Source: Pseudomonadota bacterium (GTDB lineage: Bacteria; Pseudomonadota; Gammaproteobacteria; Burkholderiales; Rhodocyclaceae). From it: a stretch of 64,000 nt of DNA. Both the position numbers and the translations under genes were made by a program. Below the pieces are notes generated by a model. That model worked only from the letters and a program-made list of their open reading frames with translations, was not told the origin of the DNA and made no database searches. The DNA is taken from contig JAFEDH010000020.1 of assembly GCA_018241695.1 (NCBI GenBank), positions 1-64,000 of the forward strand, written 5' to 3'. Shown here one piece after another: positions 23,190-32,973 of this stretch (the first letter of the stretch is position 1; each line of letters begins with the position of its first letter).

Positions 23190-24265
23190 TGATCAAATCT
23201 CCGCAAAGCCAAACCACACGCGGTCATGAGTGAAGGTGCATCCGCCATCAGCTGATTGGTACGGACGCGTGAAGCCACGGCCATCGCGGCAAAGGGATTT
23301 GCCACTACCGTCTCCACCTGGGTATGCCCATATACGGCATCCACGATGCCAGTGATGGTGGAGGACCCGCCCGACAAAACGATGCAATCCACATGAGTAA
23401 ACTGGGTGGACGTGAAAAAGAACTGTAACGCACGGCTAATTTCCTGAGCCAGGCTCTCAAGAAAAGGGGCCAGAATTTCAGCCTCATAGTTTTCCGGCAA
23501 GGATCCGTTGCGTTTCGCGGCCTCCGCCTCCTCCGGACTCATGCCATAGGCGCGCATGATCTCCTGCGTCAGCAATCCACCACCAAACGCCTGCTCACGT
23601 GAGTAAATCTGTTGATCGTTGCGCAGCATGACAACGTTCAATACATTGGCGCCGATATCGAAAAGGGCAATGACCTTGTCGCGCCCTCCCTCGGGCAACT
23701 GTCGCTCGACCAGCTCAAAAGAAGCGAGTGCGGCAAAAGACTCCACGTCCATCACCATCGATTTCAGGCCGGCGAGCTCGGCACAAGCAACCCGATCTTC
23801 CACCACCTCCTTGCGGGAGGCCGCAATCAGCACTTCGACCTCATCTGGGCTTGATGGCGCGGGGCCAACCAGCTGAAAGTCGAGATTGACCTCTTCGAGC
23901 GCGAAGGGAATGTACTGGTTTGCCTCCGACTCGACCTGTATCTCCATTTCCTGCTCCCGGAGATTAGCCGGAAGAATGATCTTCTTGGTAATGACCGCGG
24001 CGGACGGGAGGGCAAGGGCAACGTACTTGGTGGTCGCGCCCATTTTTTTCCAGCCACGCTTGATGGCTTCGGCAATACCCTCGATATTGACGGCCTTGCC
24101 ATCCACCACCGCATCCCGCGGCAGTGGTTCGATCACATAGCGCTCCACCCGGTATCCGCCCTTTTCTCCTTCCGCCAATTCGACCATCTTGACGGAAGAA
24201 GAACTGATATCCAGGCCGATCAGGGGCCGCTTGCTCGGATTAAAGATCGAGAGGTCGATCTGCAA
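23186..24265 (-). CDS. pilM: Type IV pilus actin-like assembly protein
   Basis: PilM is a cytoplasmic actin/FtsA-like ATPase that anchors the pilus alignment complex. The 359-residue product has the phosphate-1 motif LIGLDISSSSVKMVEL, the segment LPSAAVITKKIILPANLREQ, the phosphate-2 motif IALFDIGANVLNVVML, and the adenosine motif CIVLSGGSSTITGIVDAV. The start is a TTG at 24265. It is the first gene of the pil-aro-dgt operon and is divergent from mrcA across 197 bases that must hold both promoters. Confidence 0.96.
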   Translation of the reverse strand: MQIDLSIFNPSKRPLIGLDISSSSVKMVELAEGEKGGYRVERYVIEPLPRDAVVDGKAVNIEGIAEAIKRGWKKMGATTKYVALALPSAAVITKKIILPANLREQEMEIQVESEANQYIPFALEEVNLDFQLVGPAPSSPDEVEVLIAASRKEVVEDRVACAELAGLKSMVMDVESFAALASFELVERQLPEGGRDKVIALFDIGANVLNVVMLRNDQQIYSREQAFGGGLLTQEIMRAYGMSPEEAEAAKRNGSLPENYEAEILAPFLESLAQEISRALQFFFTSTQFTHVDCIVLSGGSSTITGIVDAVYGHTQVETVVANPFAAMAVASRVRTNQLMADAPSLMTACGLALRRFDQ

Positions 24266-24426
24266 GGAAGTTTCCCTATAAAATTAGCAAGTTAGGCGCA
24301 ATACTGATAATTTACATCAAATGCTAGCAACAACTATAACGAGTGTAAAGCATTTTTTTCATGGCGGATGGAGATCGCATGGCAAGCTAGCCCACCAAGC
24401 CCACGAAACAGGGACGATCAGCCCTA

Positions 24427-24432
24427 TATAAT
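24427..24432 (+). promoter_or_regulatory. Candidate -10 box for mrcA
   Basis: A perfect TATAAT lies 31 bases upstream of the TTG start of mrcA in the pilM-mrcA divergent region. The sequence 17 bases upstream (CGAAAC) is a poor -35 element, so the promoter is weak or activator-dependent if real. The upstream A/T-rich part of this region (about 24280-24355) probably holds the pilM promoter. Confidence 0.4.
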
Positions 24433-24462
24433 GCGCCCCTCCCCGCCTCCACCGAGACTGTC

Positions 24463-26865
24463 TTGCCCTTCTCTCCGTCCTCGTCCCTGCGCATTGCGCT
24501 CTATGCACTGCTCGGAATCCTCGGCCTGATCCTCATCGCCACTGCCCTGACCGGCATTGTGGTCGTTCTTGCCTTTCCCCAGCTCCCGTCACTGGACGCA
24601 CTGACCGACTATCAGCCAAAGATTCCCTTGCGGGTGTATTCGGCCGACGGCTATCTGCTGGGGGAATTCGGCGAAGAACGACGCGACCTGGTACGCATCC
24701 AGGATGTCCCCGCAGTGATGAAGCAGGCCATTCTGGCGGCGGAAGACGAGCGCTTCTATCAGCATCCGGGCATTGATACCATGGGGGTGCTACGGGCAGC
24801 CTATTCCAACCTGGTCAGCGGTGGGAAGCGCCAGGGTGCCTCCACCATCACCATGCAGGTGGCACGGAATTTTTTCCTCTCCAGCGAAAAAACCCTCACC
24901 CGCAAGGTCTATGAAGCATTGCTGGCTTTCAAGATCGAACATAGCCTGAGCAAGGACGAGATATTCCAGCTTTACGTCAACCAGATATATCTCGGCCAAC
25001 GCGCATATGGCTTCAGTGCCGCCGCCCAGATCTATTTCGGCAAGCCGCTCAAGGACATCACCGTGGCCGAAGCCGCAATGCTCGCCGGCCTGCCCAAGGC
25101 TCCCTCGTCCTTCAATCCGGTTGCCAACCCCAAGCGTGCCCACTTGCGACAGCTGTATGTCCTCCGGCGCATGCGCGAACTCGGCTTTATCAACGACTCG
25201 CAACTCAAGACCGCCACCGACGAACAGCTCAAGGTCAAGCACGATGCCAACGATTTCGGTACGCACGCAGAATATGTTGCGGAAATGGCGCGCCAGATCG
25301 TCTTTGACCGATACCACGAGGCCGCTTACTCCACCGGGCTGCGCGTGATCACCACCCTGGTCCGGGATGAGCAGGAAGCTGCCTACACTTCACTGCGCCG
25401 TGCCGTGCTGGATTACGACCGCCGTCACGGCTATCGCGGTGCCGAGGCATTTGCCGACCTGAAGGATGTACGCGACGATCAGGAGGAATCACTGGAGGAA
25501 GCCCTGTCGGATGTCGACGACGCCGATACCCTGGTGCCCGCCCTGGTTCTACACGCCGATCCGGCCCTGGTACGGATCTATATTCGAGGGGGCGACGTAG
25601 TTTCGCTCACGGGCGACGCCCTGAAATGGCCTGCCCGCATGCTGGATGACAAGGCACCGGCCAACCGGCGTCTACGCCGCGGCGCCATTGTGCGCATGAA
25701 CAAGGACGACAAGGGCCAATGGCAATTGGCACAATTGCCCGAGGTGGAGGCCGCATTCGTCTCCGCCAGTCCCATCGACGGTGCTGTCCGTGCACTGGTG
25801 GGGGGCTTCGATTTCAATCGCAACAAGTTCAATCACGTCACCCAGGCCTGGCGCCAACCCGGCTCCAGTTTCAAGCCCTTCATCTATTCCGCCGCAATGG
25901 AAAAAGGCTTTACGCCGGCTTCCGTGATTCCGGATGAGCCCATCGTCATTCCTGCGTCGGAAACCGGTTCCCAGGCATGGGAACCCAAAAACTATGACGG
26001 GAAATACGAAGGTCCGATGACCTTGCGTACCGCCCTGGCAAAATCCAAAAACATGGTTTCGATCCGTCTGCTCAGATCGATCGGCACCCAGTACGCGCAG
26101 GAGTATTCCACCCGGTTCGGTTTCGATGCCGACAAGAACCCCCCCTATCTCACCCTGGCCCTTGGCGCGGGTTCGGTCACCCCCTGGCAGCAACTGACCG
26201 CCTATTCGGTCTTCGCCAATGGCGGCTACCGAATTCAGCCCTATGTGGTGAAACAGATACAGGACGCTAAGGGCAACGAACTGGCCCGCTTCGACCCGCC
26301 CGTCGCCGGCGATGAAAATCTGCGGGTGATCGATGTCCGCAACGCCTACATCATGGACAGCATGCTGCACGAGGTCACCCGGCGCGGCACCGCGGCCAAG
26401 GCGGCCCAGGCCCTCAAACGTTATGACATCGCCGGCAAGACGGGCACCACCAACGACTATGTGGATGCCTGGTTCTGTGGCTACCAGCCCACGGTTGTGG
26501 GGATCGCCTGGATTGGTTTTGACAAGCCGCGGCGTATGGGCAGCGGGGAAACCGGCGGTACCGCCGCCCTGCCGATCTGGATCGGCTACATGCGGCAGGC
26601 ACTGAAAAATGTCCCTGAAAGCTACATGGATGTCCCGGAAGGGATGACCACGATCGAGGCCCGCGATCCTGATGGCAACAAACCGGTACAGGAACTGATC
26701 TACAAGGAAAGCATGCCCGGGGACTCTCCCGCGTCTCCCCCGGTGGTGCCCGAGGACAACAAACCCGCAGTACCCCAGCAGTCACCCGCTCCCGTGCAGG
26801 ACGCAAGGCCAAAACCGGTGGAGCACCCCGTGGACAAGTCCGACAAGGCGGACAAGAAGCCCTGA
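24463..26865 (+). CDS. mrcA: Penicillin-binding protein 1A (bifunctional)
   Basis: This class A PBP polymerises and crosslinks peptidoglycan. The 800-residue protein has a membrane anchor at residues 9-38, then a GT51 glycosyltransferase domain (AAEDERFYQHPGIDTMG, GASTITMQVARNFFLS, KDEIFQLYVNQIYLGQRAYG). The transpeptidase domain has the SxxK box in PGSSFKPFIYSAAM, SxN in AKSKNMVSIRL, and KTGTT in AGKTGTTNDYVDAWFCGY. The C-terminal tail is rich in Pro, Lys and Asp and probably disordered. A TTG start at 24463 is used because no in-frame ATG or GTG lies nearby. The mrcA/pilM divergent arrangement is common in proteobacteria. Confidence 0.97.
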   Translation: MPFSPSSSLRIALYALLGILGLILIATALTGIVVVLAFPQLPSLDALTDYQPKIPLRVYSADGYLLGEFGEERRDLVRIQDVPAVMKQAILAAEDERFYQHPGIDTMGVLRAAYSNLVSGGKRQGASTITMQVARNFFLSSEKTLTRKVYEALLAFKIEHSLSKDEIFQLYVNQIYLGQRAYGFSAAAQIYFGKPLKDITVAEAAMLAGLPKAPSSFNPVANPKRAHLRQLYVLRRMRELGFINDSQLKTATDEQLKVKHDANDFGTHAEYVAEMARQIVFDRYHEAAYSTGLRVITTLVRDEQEAAYTSLRRAVLDYDRRHGYRGAEAFADLKDVRDDQEESLEEALSDVDDADTLVPALVLHADPALVRIYIRGGDVVSLTGDALKWPARMLDDKAPANRRLRRGAIVRMNKDDKGQWQLAQLPEVEAAFVSASPIDGAVRALVGGFDFNRNKFNHVTQAWRQPGSSFKPFIYSAAMEKGFTPASVIPDEPIVIPASETGSQAWEPKNYDGKYEGPMTLRTALAKSKNMVSIRLLRSIGTQYAQEYSTRFGFDADKNPPYLTLALGAGSVTPWQQLTAYSVFANGGYRIQPYVVKQIQDAKGNELARFDPPVAGDENLRVIDVRNAYIMDSMLHEVTRRGTAAKAAQALKRYDIAGKTGTTNDYVDAWFCGYQPTVVGIAWIGFDKPRRMGSGETGGTAALPIWIGYMRQALKNVPESYMDVPEGMTTIEARDPDGNKPVQELIYKESMPGDSPASPPVVPEDNKPAVPQQSPAPVQDARPKPVEHPVDKSDKADKKP

Positions 26866-26876
26866 GCTAGCTCAGG
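26861..26876. repeat. Perfect 16-bp palindrome joining the mrcA and cyaY stop codons
   Basis: CCTGAGCTAGCTCAGG is fully self-complementary. It contains the TGA stop of mrcA on the plus strand and the TGA stop of cyaY on the minus strand, which face each other. It has no T-tract, so it is not a standard intrinsic terminator. It may be coincidence or a compact convergent-end signal. Confidence 0.6.
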
Positions 26877-27189
26877 CGAGTTCGATGGCAGTACCCGCCT
26901 GTTCGCTCAGGCAGCGGGACAGTACCCGCAGCAGATCCTCGCCGTCGCGGGTGCCGACCCATTGATCTGACTGGGGGCGGAAATGAAAGCCGCCGGAGCG
27001 TGCCGCCACCCAGATTTCCCGGGCGGCACCGTGACGATTCACGATGACCTTGCTGCCGTTGTCGAAGGCAATCTCGATCACCCCGCCGGGCCGGACTTCG
27101 TAATCAATGTCGGCATCCGAATCATCAAGACAACGCTCGATGCGTGCCAGCATGGCATCGGCGAGATGGGTGAATTCCTGCTCATCCAT
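26872..27189 (-). CDS. cyaY: Iron donor / frataxin homologue
   Basis: CyaY binds iron and tunes Fe-S cluster assembly by IscS. The 105-residue protein starts MDEQEFTHLADAMLARIERC. It has the acidic first helix with DDSDADIDYEVRPGGVIEI and the sheet region IVNRHGAAREIWVAARSGGFHF, which is the frataxin fold signature. It lies between mrcA and lptM, transcribed away from lptM. This neighbourhood is usual for betaproteobacteria. Confidence 0.95.
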   Translation of the reverse strand: MDEQEFTHLADAMLARIERCLDDSDADIDYEVRPGGVIEIAFDNGSKVIVNRHGAAREIWVAARSGGFHFRPQSDQWVGTRDGEDLLRVLSRCLSEQAGTAIELA

Positions 27190-27247
27190 GGCGTGTTAAA
27201 ATTAGCTTACCAGAAAACAATTGACCATACAGCAATCAGCCCCATCC

Positions 27248-27454
27248 ATGAGAACCCTGACGCGTGCCCTGATACTTTCGGTACTTCTTTCGGCCTGCGG
27301 GACGAAGGGGCCGCTGTACCTGCCGCCCCCCGTGGTACCGGTACCGGCACAATCCGAACCCGCCGCTCCGTCCGTCAAGCCGGGTGAGGCAACCGATGTT
27401 AGCACCGCCCCCATCCCGACTTCCGTACCACCAGCGAAGGCTCCCGCCTCATGA
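27248..27454 (+). CDS. lptM: LPS-assembly lipoprotein LptM (YifL-like)
   Basis: A 68-residue lipoprotein. From the ATG at 27248 the product begins MRTLTRALILSVLLSACGTK, with lipobox LSAC and Cys17 as the lipidation site. Immediately after comes the family hallmark GTKGPLYLPP. In E. coli LptM helps the LptD/LptE translocon mature. The rest is Pro/Ala-rich and probably unstructured. Its stop overlaps the lysA start (ATGA), and the lptM-lysA pairing is conserved in proteobacteria. Confidence 0.9.
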   Translation: MRTLTRALILSVLLSACGTKGPLYLPPPVVPVPAQSEPAAPSVKPGEATDVSTAPIPTSVPPAKAPAS

Positions 27455-28698
27455 ACCCGCTGCAGCGGCAACAGGGTGCGCTCCGGATCGAGGATATTGC
27501 GCTCGCCGACATCGCCGCGCGCTTCGGCACTCCATGCTACGTCTATTCCCGGGCAGCCCTGACTGCTGCCTTCGAGGATTACCGCAGCGCGCTTGCGGGC
27601 CGCAACGCCCTGATCTGCTTCGCCGTCAAGGCCAACTCCAATCTGGCGGTGCTCAACGTTTTCGCCCGGCTGGGTGCGGGTTTCGATATCGTCTCCGGTG
27701 GTGAGCTTGCACGCGTCATGGCGGCGGGTGGCGACCCGGCACGGGTCGTATTTTCCGGCGTCAGTAAAACCGAAATGGAAATGGAGCAGGCGCTGGATCT
27801 GGGAATCCGCTGCTTCAACGTCGAGTCCGCCAGCGAACTGGAACGGCTCGATGCGGTGGCCGGCCGCCTGGGCAAGGTGGCGCCTGTCTCCCTGAGAGTC
27901 AATCCGGACGTGGACCCGAAAACTCATCCGTATATTTCCACCGGACTCAAAACCAGCAAGTTCGGCGTGCCCTTTGAAGATGCCCTGGCGCTCTACCACC
28001 GCGCCGCAGCCCTGCCCCACCTGCGCGTGGAGGGCATCGACTGCCATATCGGCTCGCAGATCCTCGACCCGGCGCCCGCCGCCGAAGCTGCCGGAAAAAT
28101 CATCGGTCTGGTGGATCGCCTGGCAGCCGAAGGAATTGCCATTCATCATATCGACCTGGGGGGTGGCAAGGGCATCCGCTATCGTGACGAAGCCGTCTTG
28201 AGCGCGGCCGAATACCTCGCCCCCCTGCTGCAGATCACCGCGGGCCGTCCCGAGCAGCTGCTGTTCGAGCCGGGGCGCTCCCTGGTGGGCAATGCGGGCC
28301 TGCTCCTGACCCGTGTGGAAGTCCTCAAACACGGCGAAGGCAAGAATTTCGCCGTGGTCGATGCGGCCATGAACGATCTGGTGCGCCCCGCGCTCTACGA
28401 TGCCTGGCATGACATCCAGCCCGTCCAGTCCCGCCCCGGCCCGGGCCAGCCCTACGAAATCGTCGGCCCGGTCTGCGAATCCGGCGATTTCCTCGGTCAT
28501 GACCGTGATCTCGCCCTGGCCGAAGGGGATCTACTGGCCATCCTCTCCGCCGGTGCCTATGGCATGACCATGAGTTCCAACTACAACAGCCGGCCCCGTG
28601 CCGCCGAGGTCATGGTTGATGGCGCCAGCGCCCATCTGGTGCGGCGCCGCGAACAGATCTCCGAACTTTTCGGGCAGGAAGCTATCCTGCCCGGTTAA
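27451..28698 (+). CDS. lysA: Diaminopimelate decarboxylase
   Basis: LysA makes L-lysine from meso-diaminopimelate with PLP. The 415-residue protein has the PLP-lysine motif FAVKANSNLAVLN, the SGGELARVMAAGGDPARVVF segment, HIGSQI, the glycine-rich phosphate site DLGGGKGI, FEPGRSLVGNAG and the C-terminal GAYGMTMSSNYNSRPRAAEV. All are family signatures and the length is normal. The gene is translationally coupled to lptM. Confidence 0.98.
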   Translation: MNPLQRQQGALRIEDIALADIAARFGTPCYVYSRAALTAAFEDYRSALAGRNALICFAVKANSNLAVLNVFARLGAGFDIVSGGELARVMAAGGDPARVVFSGVSKTEMEMEQALDLGIRCFNVESASELERLDAVAGRLGKVAPVSLRVNPDVDPKTHPYISTGLKTSKFGVPFEDALALYHRAAALPHLRVEGIDCHIGSQILDPAPAAEAAGKIIGLVDRLAAEGIAIHHIDLGGGKGIRYRDEAVLSAAEYLAPLLQITAGRPEQLLFEPGRSLVGNAGLLLTRVEVLKHGEGKNFAVVDAAMNDLVRPALYDAWHDIQPVQSRPGPGQPYEIVGPVCESGDFLGHDRDLALAEGDLLAILSAGAYGMTMSSNYNSRPRAAEVMVDGASAHLVRRREQISELFGQEAILPG

Positions 28699-28726
28699 TC
28701 CGATTCCACTTCATCTTTTCCTTTCC

Positions 28727-29815
28727 ATGAAAAAGCGCTTCCTCCTGCTCCTTTCCCTGGCCCTTGTGGCCTGTGGCAAGGGCGATGACACAAAAACCGT
28801 CGGGCCGCCCCCCACCCTTGTCACCACCTATACCGTCAAGGCCGCACCCTTCGAGGAAACCGAGGAAACCAGTGGCACCCTCGAGGCCCTGGTGGATCCC
28901 AAGATCTCCGCCGAAGTGCCCGGCAAGGTCACCCGCATCCTGGTCACCCCGGGCACCCGGGTCAAGGCCGGGCAGGCCCTGGTATTGATCGATCCTGTCG
29001 ACGCCACGCTCCAGCACCGTGCCGATCAGGCTGAAGTGCACCGGCTCGAAGCCCTCACGCGCCAGCAGGAAAAACTTGCCGAGCGGCAGCAGCAGCTGAT
29101 GAGCCAGGGTTTCATCTCGAAGAATGCAGGCGAGGATGTGAAGGCGCAGCGTGATGCCGTCACCGCCCAGCTCGCCGGCGCACGTGCGCGGCTGGAAAGC
29201 TCGGCCCGCAGCGTGAACAAGACCACGATCTCCGCCCCGGCGGATGGCGTGATCGACACCGTGATCGCATCTGTCGGCGAGTATGTCCGCGTCGGCGACC
29301 CGGTATTGACCCTCATCGCAAACGGCAAGCTGCGCGCCCATCTCCCCTTTCCCGAGGCCGTCGCCGGCCGGATCAAGGCGGGCGACACAGTACGCATGAC
29401 CTCCCCCCAGCTGCCTGCGGGCGAAATGCTCGAGGCAAAAATCAGCCAGGTCACTCCGGGCATCAGCGCCAATGCGCGTGCCGTCGACGCCGTGGTGGAA
29501 ATCGACAACAAGAATGGCCTGCGCGGCGGTGGCAGCCTGGATGCCACCGTGGTGGTGGCCGTCAAACCCGACGCCCTCACCGTGCCCGAACAGGGCGTGG
29601 TGCTGCGCCCTGCAGGCCAGGTGGTCTATGTGATTGCAGGGGGCAAGGCCCGGCAGCAACGAGTCACTACCGGCGCGAAACATGGTGGCATGATCGAAGT
29701 GGTCTCCGGACTCAAGGGCGGCGAAACCGTCGCGCTTGATGGCGCCGGATTCCTCACCGACGGTGCCGCGGTCGCGATCAAGGCCGAATCATCACCCTCT
29801 TCCAAAAAACCCTGA
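28727..29815 (+). CDS. RND efflux periplasmic adaptor (membrane fusion) lipoprotein
   Basis: This 362-residue HlyD-family adaptor bridges the RND pump to an outer-membrane channel. The ATG at 28727 gives a lipoprotein signal with lipobox LVAC (Cys16). It is followed by a lipoyl half-motif (DPKISAEVPGKVTRILVTPG), an alpha-helical hairpin (LEALTRQQEKLAERQQQLMS), the second lipoyl half (TTISAPADGVIDTVIASVGE) and beta-barrel segments. The pump gene follows after 42 bases. No outer-membrane TolC-type gene is in the cluster, so the channel must be encoded elsewhere. Confidence 0.93.
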   Translation: MKKRFLLLLSLALVACGKGDDTKTVGPPPTLVTTYTVKAAPFEETEETSGTLEALVDPKISAEVPGKVTRILVTPGTRVKAGQALVLIDPVDATLQHRADQAEVHRLEALTRQQEKLAERQQQLMSQGFISKNAGEDVKAQRDAVTAQLAGARARLESSARSVNKTTISAPADGVIDTVIASVGEYVRVGDPVLTLIANGKLRAHLPFPEAVAGRIKAGDTVRMTSPQLPAGEMLEAKISQVTPGISANARAVDAVVEIDNKNGLRGGGSLDATVVVAVKPDALTVPEQGVVLRPAGQVVYVIAGGKARQQRVTTGAKHGGMIEVVSGLKGGETVALDGAGFLTDGAAVAIKAESSPSSKKP

Positions 29816-29857
29816 CCGGACCCTTCCGGAACCGGTGATGTCCGCCGAACCCAAGCC

Positions 29858-32800
29858 ATGACCCTGCCCGAACTTTCGATCAAACGCCACGTCCTGGCCT
29901 GGATGCTCAATGCCGTCCTGGTCCTGACCGGAGTGGTCTCCATGAATCGCATCGGCGTCGATTCGATGCCCTACATGGAGTTCCCGATCATCGCCATCAC
30001 CACCACCCTCAAGGGTGGCAACCCGGACGTGATCGACTCGAGCGTCACCAACGTGATCGAAACCGCGATCAACTCGGTGCCGGGAATCGAGCACATCTCG
30101 TCCACCTCGTCGCCCAGCGTCTCGCAGGTGAATGTGATCTTCACCCTGGGCAAGAACGTCGATGTCGCCTTTACCGAAATCCAGTCCAAGATCAGCCAGG
30201 CCCAGCGCCGCCTGCCCAAGGATGCCGATCCACCGGTGGTGATGAAAGTCGAGACCAATGCCCAGCCCATCGTCTGGCTGGCACTGGAAGGCGACCGGAC
30301 CTCCCAGCAGGTCAACCAGTACGCCATCAATGTCCTGAAGAAAAAGCTGGAAACCATCGACGATGTGGGCGAGGTCATCATCGGCGGCCAGCGTGACCGC
30401 ACCATCCGAGTGGATCTCCTGCCCGACCGCATGGCCGCCTACCAGATCACGGCCCAGGACGTGATCGACGCCTTTTCCCGCGAACATATCCAGATGGCCG
30501 GCGGCTTCGTCGTCGGCAAGACCATCGAGCATCTGGTCAAGCTCGATCTCGAATTCCATTCCGTGGACGGACTGGCCACCATGCTGGTGGGTTACCGCAA
30601 TGGCACGCCGATCCGCCTCAAGGATATCGCCGAGGTGCATGACGGACTGGCCGACAACCGCAAGCTGGCCCGCTTCAACGGCGTGAGTTCGGTCGGCATC
30701 GGCATCGTCAAGGTCACTAACAGCAATACCGTGGAAGTGGCCAAGCGGGTGATGCAAAAGGTGAATGACGAACTGCGTCCCCAATTGCCGCCGGGATTGC
30801 GCCTGCATGTCGTCGCCAACGATTCCAACTACATCCTGGAGATCGTCAACTCCCTCAACGAACACCTGATCGAAGGCACCATTCTGGCCGCGCTGGTGGT
30901 GTGGTTCTTCCTCCGCTCCGGCCGTTCCACCCTGATCATCTCGCTGGCGATCCCGGTTTCCCTGATGGGTGCCATCGCCGCCATCTACTTTGCCGGCTAC
31001 ACCCTCAACAGCATGACCATGCTGGCCCTGCTGCTGCTGATCGGGGTCGTGGTGGACGATGCCATTGTGGTACTGGAAAACATCTTCCGCCACCGCGAGG
31101 AGATCGATCCGGACCCGATGAGTGCCGCCATTCACGGTGCCAACGAGGTGGCCTTCGCCGTCATGGCCGCCACCCTGTCCCTGGTCTGCATCTTTGGCGC
31201 GGTGATCTTCATTCCCGGCATCTTCGGCCAGTTTTTCAAATCCTTCGCCGTGGTGGTGACCTGCGGTGTGCTGGTTTCGCTGTTCGTTTCCCTCACCCTC
31301 ACCCCCATGCTCTGTTCCCGCTATCTGCTGGTGGAAAAGCAGCACGGCAAGATTTATCACAAGCTCGACAGCATCCTGAAGAGCATGGACAGCGTCTACC
31401 ACCGCGTCCTCAACTGGGTGCTGCTGCATCGCTGGAAGGTGGTGGCGCTGACCGCCGTCGTGGTTGCCTCGTCCGGATTCTTCATCGCCATGGTGGGCAA
31501 GACCTTCATCCCGGACAACGACGAAGGCCGTTTCCTCGTCGTTGTCCGCACCCCGCTGGGATCGAGTATTGAATACACCGACAGCAAGCTCAAGGAAGTT
31601 GAAACCATCTTGCGCAGCCGCAAGGAACTGGCCACCGAATTCACCATGATCGGCACCTTCTCCGCCCAGGTAAACCAGGGCACCATCGTGGTCCGCATGA
31701 AGCCACGCAACGCCCGCAAGATCAGCCAGGCCGAAAGTATTGCCATCATCACGCAGGATTTCAACCGCCTCGCCGGCGTCCAGGCCTTCGCTGCGCCCTA
31801 CCCCGTCATCGGCGGAGGTGGTGGCCGTGGCGAAATGCTGCAGTTCGTCCTCACCGGGCCCAATCTCGATGAACTGGGACGCCTGACCCAGGAATTGCAG
31901 GCACGCTTCGCCGCCAGTCCCAAACTCGGCCGGGTGGATACCAGCCTCCAGCTCAATCTGCCGCAACTGGTGTTCGAACCGGACCGGGTACGTATCGCGA
32001 ATGCCAGTCTCAGTCCCGCTCAGGTGGCTCTGGCGGTGAACATGCTCTCCGGCGGAATCGATATCGCCAAATACAGCGATGAACCGGGCGATGGCCAGCG
32101 TTACGACATCCGCGTCAAGGCCAAGGAAGGCGCGATTACCTCACCGGCGGACCTCGCGCACATCTTCCTGCGCGGCAACGACGGCAAACTGGTACGGCTG
32201 GATTCGATCGCCCGGTTCGAGGAAAAGCTCGGCCCGGCCACCATCAGCCGCTACGATCTGCAGTATTCGGCCGGCTTCTACGCCAATCCGCCGGTCCCCC
32301 TGGGTGAAGCCACGGCCGAGGTTTACCGGATCGCGGGCAAGGTGCTGCCGGCAGGCTATACGTTGCATCCCACCGGCCCCGCAGAGGAACTCGGGAAGGT
32401 CATGGGGCAGGTGACCTTCGTCCTCGGTATGGCGCTGGTGCTGCTCTACATGGTGCTCGCCAGCCAGTTCAACTCTTTCCTCCAGCCCGCGATCGTCATG
32501 CTTGCGCAACCCCTCGCCGTGGTGGGTGGCGTTGCCGCACTGTGGGCCACCGGGCAGACCATCAACGTCATTTCCATTGTCGGTCTGGTGCTGCTGATTG
32601 GCCTGGTGGCGAAGAATTCGATTCTGCTGGTGGATCTCACCAATCAGCGGCGACGGCAGGGTATGCGGGTGGATCAGGCCCTGCGTGATGCCTGCCCGAC
32701 CCGGATGCGCCCCGTGCTGATGACTTCGGCCACGGTGGTGCTGGCGCTCTTCCCCGCCGCGCTGGGGATCGGCGCCGGCGCCGAGCAGAACCAGTCCCTG

Positions 32801-32917
32801 GCCATCACGGTGATCGGCGGCATGATTTCGTCCACCCTGCTCACCCTGGCCGTGGTGCCGGCGGTCTACTCGCTGATCGAGGGCTGGCGCGAAAGCCGCG
32901 GAGCCCCGGCGCCCTGA
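29858..32917 (+). CDS. RND efflux pump, HAE1-type inner-membrane transporter
   Basis: A 1019-residue proton-driven exporter. It has the AcrB-like layout: membrane helix 1 (MLNAVLVLTGVVSMNRIGVD), a large periplasmic porter domain, six helices with the proton-relay Asp pair in LLLIGVVVDDAIVVLENIFR, a second periplasmic domain, and the final helix bundle (LVLLIGLVAKNSILLVDLTN). The substrate cannot be read from sequence. A GC-rich hairpin lies directly after its stop. With the adaptor it forms a two-gene operon downstream of lysA. Confidence 0.95.
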   Translation: MTLPELSIKRHVLAWMLNAVLVLTGVVSMNRIGVDSMPYMEFPIIAITTTLKGGNPDVIDSSVTNVIETAINSVPGIEHISSTSSPSVSQVNVIFTLGKNVDVAFTEIQSKISQAQRRLPKDADPPVVMKVETNAQPIVWLALEGDRTSQQVNQYAINVLKKKLETIDDVGEVIIGGQRDRTIRVDLLPDRMAAYQITAQDVIDAFSREHIQMAGGFVVGKTIEHLVKLDLEFHSVDGLATMLVGYRNGTPIRLKDIAEVHDGLADNRKLARFNGVSSVGIGIVKVTNSNTVEVAKRVMQKVNDELRPQLPPGLRLHVVANDSNYILEIVNSLNEHLIEGTILAALVVWFFLRSGRSTLIISLAIPVSLMGAIAAIYFAGYTLNSMTMLALLLLIGVVVDDAIVVLENIFRHREEIDPDPMSAAIHGANEVAFAVMAATLSLVCIFGAVIFIPGIFGQFFKSFAVVVTCGVLVSLFVSLTLTPMLCSRYLLVEKQHGKIYHKLDSILKSMDSVYHRVLNWVLLHRWKVVALTAVVVASSGFFIAMVGKTFIPDNDEGRFLVVVRTPLGSSIEYTDSKLKEVETILRSRKELATEFTMIGTFSAQVNQGTIVVRMKPRNARKISQAESIAIITQDFNRLAGVQAFAAPYPVIGGGGGRGEMLQFVLTGPNLDELGRLTQELQARFAASPKLGRVDTSLQLNLPQLVFEPDRVRIANASLSPAQVALAVNMLSGGIDIAKYSDEPGDGQRYDIRVKAKEGAITSPADLAHIFLRGNDGKLVRLDSIARFEEKLGPATISRYDLQYSAGFYANPPVPLGEATAEVYRIAGKVLPAGYTLHPTGPAEELGKVMGQVTFVLGMALVLLYMVLASQFNSFLQPAIVMLAQPLAVVGGVAALWATGQTINVISIVGLVLLIGLVAKNSILLVDLTNQRRRQGMRVDQALRDACPTRMRPVLMTSATVVLALFPAALGIGAGAEQNQSLAITVIGGMISSTLLTLAVVPAVYSLIEGWRESRGAPAP

Positions 32918-32927
32918 TGGGCAACAT

Positions 32928-32963
32928 CCCTGCGGGAGCGTGATCGCCCCCGCAGGGGTTTCA
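32928..32963 (+). terminator. Probable terminator after the RND operon
   Basis: CCCTGCGGG (32928-32936) pairs perfectly with CCCGCAGGG (32949-32957) across a 12-base loop and is followed by GTTTCAT. The T-tract is short, so termination may be only partial. It sits between the RND pump gene and the convergent copper chaperone gene. Confidence 0.5.
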
Positions 32964-32973
32964 TCCATTCCTG

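Noticed and set aside
29792-31966. A 724-codon open frame on the minus strand
   Set aside because: It lies wholly opposite the RND pump gene, is full of His/Asp/Gly low-complexity sequence, and is a by-product of GC-rich codon use in the true gene.
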